From NCBI GenBank assembly GCA_027576995.1, contig JANBQC010000002.1:62001-126000 (forward strand): a stretch of DNA of 64,000 nt, in the 5' to 3' direction. How positions within the stretch are numbered: position 1 is the stretch's first letter; each line of letters opens with the position of its first letter. Origin of the DNA: Dimargaris cristalligena. Taxonomy: Eukaryota; Kickxellomycota; Dimargaritomycetes; Dimargaritales; Dimargaritaceae. The notes under the pieces were generated by a model. It was not told where the DNA came from. It ran no database searches and saw only the letters and a program-made list of their open reading frames with translations. Of this stretch, positions 54,345-64,000 are shown piece after piece. The position numbers were made by a program, and so were the translations under genes.

Positions 54345-55227
54345 CGTTCTTCTGCCTAGCCGTTTGTTTGTCCTTCTATCAATCCATCTACCTATATGTA
54401 TATATATAACCCCTGTGAAATCGACTATCAATTACATCGGTCCATCCGCGACCCTTTGCAATTTTTTGTAAATTGCTATAGTCTAGCCTCCTTGTATCTA
54501 TTGCTAGCGCGCATCGGCATACCTGGCACGCCAATTCATTAAATATACTGCACATTTAACCGTATCATTTTAGTACTTACGAGATTGGCGATATCTTACA
54601 TTTTATGTATGGAAATAATAGGTGGCTATTGAAGAGCCACTTGTAATGTATGTGTCGGAGGCCTTTCAGATGAAGTAGAGTTTTATTTAAAGTGAATCTA
54701 AGGCAGGCGACCTTTTGGTCATAATTGCTATCCACAGGGAACATGATAATGGGTAATTTGGTCAAATCGGAGGCCTTTCAAAGCCAAGTGCACTATTACC
54801 AGTTTGAACTAGCTGGTGCTACAGTATTTGCCCCGAAACCGAACATAGCACTGGGTTTATATCCAGGTTATTTGGGCACATTTCTATTTGTGACGTGAAA
54901 GTTGCTGACTGATGGAGAACACCACCTTCCGCTCCCAGGACTGCGGATCCCAAGCCTGTGGTTAGATGGTCAGGAAGCTACCCATTAGCCCTCCGCTGTA
55001 AAAGCCTACTTACTGGAGCCATCGGAATTTCTCCAACTTTGCTGGCCCCAAGGCCCACCCCCCCCTTTTTACCCCAATTCACTCGTTCATCTTTGCCCAT
55101 TGTACTAATTGAGTCGGCTGTTGCGATTTATTTGGTTACCAGCTGGCGTCAACGCAAATCGCATATGTGAAGGGCCATCCCATTTACTTTCCCTCCTTCC
55201 CTCCCCACCCCATTCCCACTGGCCCCA
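54345..55227. other. Intergenic between KH gene and PIG-U
   Basis: 3' flank of the KH gene and promoter of PIG-U. A 9-base direct repeat TCGGAGGCCTTTCA occurs at 54655-54668 and 54768-54781. No gene is seen. Confidence 0.5.
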
Positions 55228-57420
55228 ATGACCACGAATCCACCCCGTTCCCGCTTTCTGTATGCCGCCGGCCTGGCCTGCGCCATTCGCCTGGGCCTTT
55301 ACTACCTGGCCCCCGAACTCACCCAAACCCTGGGCCAGCGCATCGAATTCGTAACCCCCTTGACGAGCTTCAAGCGAATGACCGAGGGCCTTCACCTCCA
55401 TGCGGCCGGGTTCGATCCCTACGACGGCAATCTCTATTTCCAGCCCGCCCTCTACCTCCCGCTATTCCAGGCCCTTCGGACCCTGCCCCCGGTCTTTACC
55501 ATGGTCTTTTTTATGGCTATGGACGTGCTCGTGGCCTACCAGTTGGTCTGGATAGCCGCTAATAAGTTCCGGCGCACTTCGACCCGGGTGGTAGGCGATA
55601 AGACCCCCGCGGACCCATCCTGCAATTTTCCGGAAGATATCAATTTGCCGCTTCAGCCTGAATCGCTCGCATTCTTCTATTTACTTAACCCCCTGACTAT
55701 CTTGAGCTGCTTGGCACAATCGACGCTTATTATTAATTCGTTCGCTATTGTAACGGCTCTCCGTAGGGCTCTCGAAGGTGCGTTACCTCAAGTCACCCAG
55801 TCTTCTCAGATGGTGAATTTCTAGTTGTTGCCCCGCTTCCAGAACCTGTATTCCGCCTTTTATAATTAGAATCATAACACTGCCGACTCACTGATTGTTT
55901 AACTCCAATTCACTTCTTCCGTACTCTTCCATATAGGCCGTCTCATCCAGTCCATGTTTTGGATCGCTGTAGCGTCCTACATCAGTTTTTACCCCATTAT
56001 GCTCTTATTCCCCATCGGCGTCCTATTGATTAATAATCAGCCTAACTACAAGGTAACTGCCACGCGTACTAGTTTGATTATGGGTACCACACATGTCTAC
56101 TGGTATTAGTATTATAGATATATACCCATGACCACTTTTCATAGCTAACTGTTTCCGAAAATTATGATTCGCTGCCTTTAATTCTTAGCCCATTTTAATG
56201 CGGAGTCTGGGGGCCTTTGCTGGATCATTGGTAGGCCTTCTAAGTCTCTCGTACATGATCGTGGGCTCATTCGCCTGTCTAACCTCGCCACTGAATGTCA
56301 TGTAAGTATAATTGAAAGATAATATGAGAAACCAACCCAAAATTATCTACAATTGGGCGAGGGTCTGTGCCAGATATTGTACTGCCGGAGCCAGGCGAGT
56401 TTGTTTGGCCGCTTAAACAGTTCTAGTTAAACATCGGCAACTGCCTGTTGCATTGGTACAATTGGGCTAACTTGATTTTTGCTGCATCTACTTTTGATCA
56501 TACACACCGAATCATCCCGGTCACGCAAAGATTGTTGGTGACTGACTTAACACCTAACCTGGGTGTATATTGGTACTTTTTCATCGAGATGTTTGACCAT
56601 TTCCGGTCATTTTTCTTGATTGCGTTCCAAATGCACACCTTCATCTTCGCCATTCCTGTGACCATCCGATTCAAGTAAGTGCGGATTGCCTTCGATTGAA
56701 GCTTTCACCTTGCCTGGCATATCTTTTCGTATTTAGTATATGGCTTGTCACCGCCAGAACATTTTGTCGTATGTGTAATATCGGGCCATCGCACTAGTAG
56801 GTCAATTTCGAAAGCATTCTTTTTTATTCAGTCTAACACCTTTGCTTATTATACTGATATACCATTTGTTCATTGGCCATTTATTAGGAACCAACCACTC
56901 TTTGCTGCAATTATCATTTTGGGGATTATGACCCTGTTCAAATCGTACCCTTCCATCGGCGACATGTCCCTACTGCTGGGGCTTATCCCGCTATATCACG
57001 AATTATTTAAATGTTAGTATTTGATATATGTCTGCCTTTTATTATCGAAACCACCTAATTCTCTGGTCTATAATCACTCATCAATCCAATAGTGACTTCA
57101 GGCATATTTAGATCGACTAACCAATTTTTATTAATTATATTGCCCATATTCTACGTATGCCTTTAACAATTCGGCTACCAGACATGCGCTATGGCTTTGT
57201 GTTGATCAACGCCATGATTTACGCACTAGTCCTCGCCCCCCTCTTTTGGCATTTGTGGATATACCAAGGCTCAGGTAACGCCAACTTCTTCTATGCCGCC
57301 ACCCTGGTCTATGCCGCCTCCCAGATCCTGCTGGTAGTTGATTTGACCAAAGCCCAAATCAAACGCGAGCTCAACCGACAATACCCAGCGGTTCGCGACA
57401 AGTTAGTCGTCCAAGAGTAG
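55228..57420 (+). CDS. GAB1: GPI transamidase subunit PIG-U/GAB1, six exons
   Basis: Exons 55228-55777, 55937-56052, 56189-56301, 56531-56674, 56888-57012 and 57182-57420 join in phase to 428 aa (human PIG-U 435). Family landmarks appear in order and with matching spacing: EFVTPLTSFKRMTEGLHL, FDPYDGNLYFQPALYL, FFYLLNPLTILSCLAQST, SYISFYPIML, DLTPNLGVYWYFFIEMFDHFR, TLFKSYPSIGD and FWHLWIYQGSGNANFFYA. It is a polytopic ER membrane protein with many hydrophobic helices. PIG-U is part of the GPI transamidase that cleaves the substrate C-terminus and attaches the GPI anchor, here needed for cell-wall and surface proteins. The exon 4 acceptor is AAG, less common, but chosen because it restores the exact family spacing before DLTPN. 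Confidence 0.94.
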
Positions 57421-57532
57421 CCAACTGGAAGATGCATACATCGCTATCGAAGCTATATTCAACTCAAGGATTGTTGGCCCCTTTTTAAACGATGGAATTA
57501 TGCCAATCCATGGCCCACTTTAGTGTAATAAA

Positions 57533-57547
57533 ATATATATATATATA
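57533..57547. repeat. (AT)n dinucleotide microsatellite
   Basis: About 7 AT units between the convergent PIG-U and small membrane-protein genes. Confidence 0.9.
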
Positions 57548-57597
57548 ACTAGGCTAATAGAAGTTCGCCCCAGTATGGGGTAGGGAAGCACCGGGAT

Positions 57598-58178
57598 TTA
57601 TCCCCGGTAGGTGGGCTGCGGCTGGGTATATACCATGGGCCGACCGTAGGCGTCGTAGGCGGGCTGGTACATGTTGGGAGGAGCACCCACCGCGGGCTGG
57701 GGTAAGCCCTGGTTAAGAGGACCGCGCTTGCGGTATTGCTGTTGGGATGTTGACAAAGAGTGTGTTTATAATTGGTGCAATGGCATAGTGAGGAATAAGG
57801 ACAGGCGAGGACAACAGCCGGCCATTAAATTATACCATATAAGTAGTAACTCTAGTGCAAGACTGGTTTTCGGCAAATAAATAACTATCATCAACTCCAC
57901 CTATTTTTACACAATCAAGAAGGTCCAAATATTATTTTCTTTGATTCCTTATTTTTTTAGGGAATAGCGGGACTTACATAGTAGAACGAGGCGCCCAGGA
58001 TAATCCAAAACCCGAAGCCGAAACCCACATAGTAAAGGTACTTCTTCTTGGGGCGGAATATAAGGCCAAGGATGCCCACCACGAGGGCGGCGACGCTGAA
58101 GAACAGGAGCATGCCCAGAACGACGTTGCGACCCCGATTCAGGGTGCTCTTTTGGGTGAGGTTTTTAAAGTGGTCCAT
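57598..58178 (-). CDS. Small two-helix membrane protein, two exons
   Basis: Exons 58178-57978 and 57738-57598 join in phase to 113 aa. The N-terminus is basic (FKNLTQKSTLNRGRN), then come two hydrophobic helices, about residues 18-41 (VVLGMLLFFSVAALVVGILG) and 48-66 (YLYYVGFGFGFWIILGASF), separated by a short RPKKK loop, and a Pro/Gln/Tyr-rich tail of about 45 residues. The short basic loop suggests a hairpin with the loop on the cytosolic or matrix side. The tail's PxY and QP content could be a sorting or ubiquitin-ligase-binding signal. I do not recognise the family. It is convergent with PIG-U, whose stop lies 177 bp away. Confidence 0.7.
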
Positions 58179-60310
58179 GGTGATATTCGACGATTACTCT
58201 TGGGAATATAGAGTTGCAAAAATGGGAGATGATATATATATATATATATATAATCAGGAGGTGGAATGGCCCGGATTGAAATAGCAAAAGTAAGTATGGT
58301 TCAGCGGTGAAAGATGTAAGAATAAGTAAGTTTGAAAGGCGACAGGATGCCCCACCGTTTAATAGCTGAGCCAGTGGCATGACTCTAGCCGCCCTTAAGC
58401 ACCACCATGGCAAGACCTCGACAGGGCGGAGGATAAATGCTATTGTTATGACAAATATCTTGGCAATGCTCCCGCTAAGGGTGATACGGCGACATCCCGT
58501 ACGACCATCAAGGGAGGACTCGGGAGACGAGCATGTCCAAACCTATTGGTGTTTACGTGTAAAAGGGGCGTAGAACGGAGCAAAAGAGAGAAATACGGAG
58601 AGAGAGAGAGAGAGTACACGATGGGCCTCGGAAGCCTCTTCTGCTCTGGAGAGGGTACGCTGGACGGAGCTCTATCTGGGCTGTCGAGGAGCCAGGCCTT
58701 CTATTTACCCGACGTCAATGAATACATGTATATACGGGTGCCCTTTGGACGAGGTGGTTTTAATCTTGGTGTGTCCGGAGCTCGTTGGTGTTTTGATATA
58801 TCTTCTGTCCTCCAGACAATAAAGTGAATCTACTAAGCATGCAGGCGTTAAAATGACCCAAATATTGTGGCAATGTACGACGTAAGGTAGGACTCGCACC
58901 ACTTTGATTCGTCACCACTGCCATTAGCCGATGATAATCATGGCAATTGGGCCCTAAGAGAAGTAGCGAAAAAAAATACGGCAGCGGTTGGCCTTGCCAT
59001 GGACAGACCCTCTTTATTCTTGCCTGTTACATAATAACTATGACCAATTTAATGTCATTGCAATCGGCCAACTCAGGCTGAGATGGTTTACGTAAGAATG
59101 CCTTAATCAAGCACTGACCCTGCCAAACCCGAGAGAGTAAATAGCCAATATATCATTATCCCTTTTTAGCTGGAGTGGACGCAGCAATCCCCTGAAGAGT
59201 ACTTGCAGGTATTTCGATGGAAGAATCCGTGTATTTCACCGCACAGTAATTACGGAAGCCCGTCTCACCGACTGCTTGTACGAGGGGTGATTTACCGTGG
59301 CTACTCTCGTTACTCTGATATTGTCACAACTGGCGGCCGGGTTTCTTCTTTTGGAACCCCGCACACTAGTGTTTGATGCAGCAACGGGTTTTCATGGACT
59401 ATGCCCACTCGATTTTTGTACGAGTTAACTCTCATTCATACCGCCACCTCTGCGCTATTCGAGTATGTTGGGGGACTCTAATTGACAAAAGGTGGGATAA
59501 AAAGCCATGGCATGAACCCGTTATGATAAACAGTGAATGCTGAATATACGGCCCCAAAGTGGAAAATTGCAGCCCCTTGAATAGAAGGGCCTTGGTAAGA
59601 TTAATTTACAGTGATTTTGTCGATGTGACTTGTGGCAAAGTAGTAATCCCCCTCCCACCTATCCGCTGCTGTATGAAGTCATGACAATGCTTTTATATAT
59701 CATGCGACATTAAGTCAGCGTATATATCATTTCACTGGATAATCCGTATAACCCAAGGTAGCTTGGTGGGCATATCGCGCGGATCCATCCGAGCCCCAGA
59801 GGTATGGTTCGTAGGATGTTCTTTAATACCACCCCACCACGGCAACGGAATGAATAAAGCACAGGTTGACAGTCACGGTGGTGATTCTTTTTTAAAGTAG
59901 TATGAAGCTGAATAAGGCCAATAAGAACACCATCGACGAGCAGAAGGACCCGCCCCCTAAAGGAGACGGACCCCACACCCCGTCTTGCTGCACGAGGACT
60001 CCACGCGAATGCAATATCCAGGACGGTGTGGATATGGGGCAGGCTTGCTGTGGGGATGGTTTCCACGCGATGCCACGTGCAGCCGCGGGTGTACAATAGG
60101 GGGGAACTATACTCCTAATTTGATAAATCTGGTATCAAGGGGAGGGGGGAAGTAAAGATCTGAGTTGGCCAGTGGTGTTCATGTAAGAGTGTGAATCATG
60201 ATCAGACAGATATGGTTCAAGGATTTAGAAGAGGATGGCGCCAACCCCCCAGGGGAATGGAAGGCATAGGTCTTTACGGGTGCATTTGGTCGATGGTCGC
60301 GATGTATGTG
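58179..60310. other. Gene-poor region
   Basis: Contains an (AT)n tract at 58232-58252 just upstream of the small membrane-protein gene and (GA)n at 58597-58612. Short ATG frames (for example 68 codons from 58621 on the plus strand) have no support. Confidence 0.45.
58232..58252. repeat. (AT)n dinucleotide microsatellite
   Basis: About 10 AT units, 54-74 bp upstream of the start codon of the small membrane-protein gene. Confidence 0.95.
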
Positions 60311-60428
60311 GGTGAAATTCGGCCCAGCTGTATAAGGTTTTAAATGATAACTGTATGGAAGATTTATTTTTAACCAGCAATATTTGCTTCATCCAATGGA
60401 TTTTTCGTTATACAGCTCGGTTGAACCT
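60311..60428 (+). mobile_element. MITE-like element with terminal inverted repeats, second full copy
   Basis: The left end reads GGTGAAATTCGGCCCAGCTGTATAAGG and the reverse complement of the right end reads GGTTCAACCGAGCTGTATAACG. It shares AACCAGYAATATTT and an identical 20-base right-end stretch with the copy at 15972-16102, 44 kb away. No coding capacity. Confidence 0.65.
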
Positions 60429-61429
60429 CTCCCATGTTTATGGAGCGGAAGAGAATATGGCCGGCCGAGATTGCTGGCCGGATGTACAAGGGTCAACCAA
60501 TAATGGCCGGGTACTGTATAACGACCGGCCAGGCGACAACCAACCATTACAGCTCCATGCGCCGTTTACATGATCATTGTACTCACAGATGAAGAATGGG
60601 CTGGGCTTTATTCGTCACCCTCGTCTCCTTCGAAGGGGTGGTAGTTGGCTGGTCTGCAGGATGAAGTACCTTGGATGCCCTTCTACCCTTCCATTGTTGT
60701 ATCCTCCCACCATTAATATAGCCAAGTGGAATCGACTCCTATTCTGGGATACGGGAAGCCTAGTGGCTGATTGTCCCTAATATTTACGGTAATCGAGCCA
60801 TCTCTCCCCATTCTCTTCACGAAAATGGTCTCGTTGGTGGCCATTGTAGGGGTGGGCCGGCCGTGGTCTTCTTCCCGAACCACGAATGGCCCGTCCCAGC
60901 GAATAATGGAAGCAGCGTGGGGGATCCGGCTCCTTCTCAATTAGGGTTAATCATGGTGGAGGTAAAGATGGCCCACAGTGGGGCCGATTGGTTCCTTGAA
61001 GGGAGAGTCGCTTGATTAATGGGGATGGGCAGTATCAATTCGGCCGAAAATCCCCATCCATCAGCCTAAGATTGCCAATATATCAGCAACGTGGCCAACG
61101 GCGAATGTAACATGCCCTACACTCCGACGCACAGGAGGGAGGGAACTTACCCTTTCCCCCCTCTCGCACATGGCCCAACTGGCCAATCCCCAAGGAGATT
61201 CCCCCCAGCGACCTTCAATATCGCCGCTGAACCATACAACGTGGAAGTGCGTGGTCCAGGGGAGCTACATGGACGGGGAGGCCAGGCCCGATATAATCGT
61301 TTCCCATAATGACGGGGGAGGGGGTGGTCAACCCTCTGGTATGCATGTCTCCTTGGCGGGGCTGCGCTGCTATATTCTACTGGCGGTGTGGAGAGGGCCG
61401 GACCTTTGTGGTCTTCCCCTCCTGAACTG
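60429..61429. other. Gene-poor region
   Basis: No supported gene. Open frames here lack splice signals and recognisable protein. Confidence 0.45.
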
Positions 61430-61987
61430 ACTGTAATCTATAAAAAAATCCGGCAAAGGCCTCATAGCCGGCTGCACGCCAAGGCCAGACCAGGATTAAC
61501 GGCGGCCACCCCGAATGCCCTCGAGGACGGATGCCGCCTTACTATTGTCCGGGCCGGCCCAATCCCAGCACCAAAGAGACTTGCCGCCGCCCGCTTTTGC
61601 CTCAGCCTCGAAGAGGCCCCGCGCTGAAAGAGATGGGGCAAGCCCCCCTCACCTGACTCAACCCCGCCCTTTCGGAGAGCTGTTCACCTGGCCACGCCTT
61701 CCGGCTCTTCCTTCTCGTTATTACGAATGAGGAGGAAGGCGGTAAGCGGGGTTAACTTACTTCAGATTCAATGTCCTAATAATAATGCTAAGTGGAGGCA
61801 ATGGGAGCGGTCTGTGCAACACCCAGAATGTTGGTGATGGTCCAAACCCAGTGGTCTCGTGTGTGACACGGCTATGGCGGAACTGACTGCAGCGCATATT
61901 CAGTCGCCGAGGCCGTGGCTGCAGCCCTTCAACAGCCGACGAAGCGATCTGTGGCTGGGTTAGTTGTCTGACTTGCTGAGCGCTCAT
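61430..61987 (-). CDS. Candidate small spliced gene, uncharacterised
   Basis: A first exon starts with ATG at 61987 (MSAQQVRQLTQPQIASS) and reaches a GTAAGT donor at about 61758. Downstream on the same strand, a TAATAAC branch-like site is followed by protein-like sequence with two further possible donors (GTGAAC, GTGAGG) and a TCTCTTTCAG acceptor near 61622, after which two frames are open (SLFGAGIGPARTIVRRHPS, or SLWCWDWAGPDNSKAAS). I cannot decide the frame. The region is GC-rich, so open frames are cheap. The promoter would share the (TA)n at 62204-62214 with the rightward gene at 62445. Confidence 0.3.
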
Positions 61988-62203
61988 GGTCCAGGCAAAA
62001 AACCACCTACTCCGGGGCGGTGTGTGATGGCGATGGATGTCCCCTGAACCCTTTCCTCCATCCCAGCAGGCTCATTGGGGCCGCCTCGTGCCGGCTTCGG
62101 AGTATTGCTACTGGGATGTTTTCATTCGCCACCTCCGCCGCATAAAATAATGTCCCTCTATGCGCATATAGCCTGGCCGCCCCCCGCTTCATCCGGCCAT
62201 CCA

Positions 62204-62214
62204 TTATATATATA
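62204..62214. promoter_or_regulatory. TATA element, possibly bidirectional
   Basis: A short symmetric TATATATATAA in GC-rich DNA. It is followed on the right by a pyrimidine-rich leader with (CA)n/(CT)n at 62280-62317 leading to the ATG at 62445, and on the left by the candidate gene starting at 61987. Confidence 0.45.
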
Positions 62215-62444
62215 AGGTCCCCCGCCGCCCCTCCCCTCGGAATCCCAGACCAACCTCCGCCTCCGCTGTTTTTTTATCTCACTCACACACACACACACAC
62301 ACACTCTCTCTCTCTCTCCCCCCGCACACGAGACTCGCCTGGCTCTTTTGACTGGATACCCTTTATTAACACCCCCCCTCCCTTATTCCCACCCAACTAT
62401 CCCTTCCGCCCGTATCTTCTTTGCTTTTGTCTAGTATTAGTACC

Positions 62445-62711
62445 ATGGCTTTCCAGTACAGCACCAACTACTACACTCCCGATATTCTGGCCGAACGCCT
62501 GGGTTCCATGTTTGTATCCTCGCCCGCCCACGCCGCCGTTACTCCCGACACCCTCTACACCTCCGGTCATAATGCCGAGGGGTTCGCCCCATACCAGGTT
62601 GACGATTCCCTCCCCGAGTCCTACAGCCCTCGTCGTCGTCGTAACGGCATGTGTGACCTCAACGACTCCGTCCGTAACTTCTTCGCTGCCGGTGCCTCCG
62701 ACTCCAAATAA
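62445..62711 (+). CDS. Small hydrophilic protein, probably highly expressed
   Basis: ATG at 62445 in context TACCATGG gives 88 aa. Third positions are almost all C, or T in CGT/GGT codons (for example a run of CGT arginine codons), unlike neighbouring genes, which is the mark of a strongly expressed gene in fungi. TATA, a CT-rich leader and a pyrimidine-rich 3' region support a compact, active gene. The protein has no signal peptide or membrane segment. It has Tyr/Ser/Pro-rich stretches, a basic cluster (SPRRRRNG) near residue 65 and a C-terminal helix-like segment (DLNDSVRNFFAAG). A TAG just before the ATG (CTAGTATTAG) may be an acceptor of a leader intron. Family not recognised. Confidence 0.75.
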   Translation: MAFQYSTNYYTPDILAERLGSMFVSSPAHAAVTPDTLYTSGHNAEGFAPYQVDDSLPESYSPRRRRNGMCDLNDSVRNFFAAGASDSK

Positions 62712-64000
62712 AAGGGCTAACCCCCCCCCCCCGCACCTCTCCGCGAGCGTTACTCCCCCTTTACGGACCCTCGCCGTATATCTTCCAACACACCTCTGTA
62801 CACTACAACTCAGTCCCCCCTCTCTCCAACCTTGACCCGTGGTACACCTTTTCTTTTACCTTCCCCCTGCCTCGGTTCTATTAAAAATTACTGTTGACAT
62901 TTATTATCGAACCCACCTATTATTCCACCCTCCCAGCTACCTTTGTATATTTGTAATCCAGTCCCTCTCTTTCCCACCAACACCTGGATGTGTTAAACTT
63001 CTTTTTAGCGATTTTCCTAACCCTCGATGGCTCAGATGAATCCACTTCACCACCACCGGCCCTCGTATACGCTATCTTCCGCCTAGATGGCTCTTTAGTT
63101 TAAAAATACTGGCATTAGTAGTATGGTATGCCCTACCTTAATGACCTGGCTATTTTAAGTATCTCAGGTGGCCAGTACGCCTAGCCCCTTTCGCTGGCTC
63201 ACTGCCTCGTCCCATCAAAATCCGTCCGCTTTTACCAACTTTACCCTTTACCAACCCCCGCCCCTTTTCGGGCCATCCCGCCGCCTCCCCGCGCAGGAAA
63301 CCCGCGGTAAAAGACTATCCCTTGTGCTATAAGTAGTACTCCAAGGAGGCTTGCCCCGCGACCTAAGATGCCCTGCATATCCCCCTCCTCCCTCTTGTTA
63401 TTTTTGGCCCACGAGCCAAGTCTCCCCTCTCCCCCCCTTTCCTTAATCTTATTACATCTCTAACTACTGCCTTGCATTATTTTTTGTATATCCCGCGCTT
63501 CCTACCTTCCTAAAAATTCATTAAAAGTAAAGCCACCACTTTTGTTTTAATCCATGGGTAATAGTCCGAATATTCTGAGAAAGAACCATGAACAATATCT
63601 GTGGCTATTCATGGAAGGAGGAGTACCTATTCATAACCCAATGGCCCTAAATTGGAATGCATGAAGCAGCTCCGTGAATTTACATTCACTTCCTACTCTC
63701 ATTAGAGCCACTTACCGGAGTTCATCCGTCCCCCCTGGCCAGCTCTACACTACATCATCCATTCGCCCCTCGATATTACTCAATCGTATTATTATGCCGC
63801 CGCCTCCGCAGGGGCTGTGAACTGGCATTGTAGGCGGAGCGAAAGAAGAAAAGAACGGTCAGAGCAAGAGGTCCCCAAATCCACGGCGGGATACGCCCCA
63901 CCTCCCTACGGTGGCCAGACCAGAAGTAGTGCCCTATAGAAAGAAGCTGCGTTTAGTTCGTATCCAATGGTGTCTAGCCTTGACTACGTACCCTCGTGTT
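62712..64000. other. 3' flank of small gene and intergenic
   Basis: Pyrimidine-rich 3' region of the small gene, then AT-rich spacer to the end of the window. No further gene is seen. Confidence 0.5.

Noticed and set aside
56345..56530. Extension of PIG-U exon 4 upstream to an ATG at 56448
   Set aside because: It adds residues absent from the family and leaves the reading phase unmatched. The AAG acceptor at 56530 restores exact spacing before DLTPN.
60355..60573. 72-residue plus ORF
   Set aside because: Begins inside the MITE-like element and has no conserved features.

Overview
This window is nuclear DNA from a fungus. The genes are eukaryotic, with GT-AG introns that mostly run about 60-250 bp, many containing CTAAC/CTAAT-like branch points, and coding is GC-richer than the AT-rich, microsatellite-dotted spacers. 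The set includes a Hsf1-type heat-shock factor, a CaaX-ended class-A Hsp40, a Rim15/Ppk18-type kinase, a Pumilio protein and a GPI-transamidase subunit, all at home in fungi. Two genes, KAT14/CSRP2BP and an EBP-type sterol isomerase, are unusual in Ascomycota and Basidiomycota. With the high intron number this suggests an early-diverging lineage; Zoopagomycota is an inference, not proven. A run of ten Ns at 21253-21262 shows this is a draft scaffold.

Layout. 0.5-2.2 kb: AlkB-family dioxygenase in six exons, one of 18 bp. 2.7-4.5 kb: heat-shock factor. 5.5-6.8 kb: DNAJA/Ydj1-like Hsp40. 8-10.3 kb: large SR/S/P-rich protein with a helical C-terminal domain. 10.9-13 kb: two small genes, one secreted. 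13-17 kb: gene-poor, with a MITE-like repeat family. 17.1-20.4 kb: Pumilio protein with an extra CCCH finger. 20.4-23.6 kb: gene-poor, with the assembly gap. 23.6-25.1 kb: mitochondrial ribosome recycling factor (four exons). 26.5-28 kb: ERI1-like exonuclease. 29.2-31.5 kb: split coding pieces not resolved into whole genes. 32.2-34.8 kb: divergent pair, EBP sterol isomerase and CaMKI-like kinase. 35.4-40.1 kb: KAT14-like acetyltransferase in 13 small exons. 41.4-47.8 kb: 2129-residue Rim15-like kinase. 48-52 kb: gene-poor. 52.2-54.3 kb: KH-domain protein. 55.2-57.4 kb: PIG-U/GAB1 (six exons), convergent with a small two-helix membrane protein. 58-62 kb: gene-poor, with another MITE copy. 62.4-62.7 kb: small, apparently strongly expressed gene.

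There is no operon or biosynthetic cluster. Functional threads are proteostasis (HSF next to its likely class of target, Hsp40), nutrient/stress signalling (Rim15-like and CaMK kinases), RNA control (PUF, ERI1-like, KH, AlkB) and membrane lipid/GPI biology (EBP, PIG-U). The most useful results are genes that single-ORF reading hides: KAT14, AlkB, HSF N-terminus, PIG-U, mtRRF and the CaM kinase were rebuilt by hand, with every splice junction keeping the reading frame. No tRNA, rRNA, CRISPR or prokaryotic feature was found.
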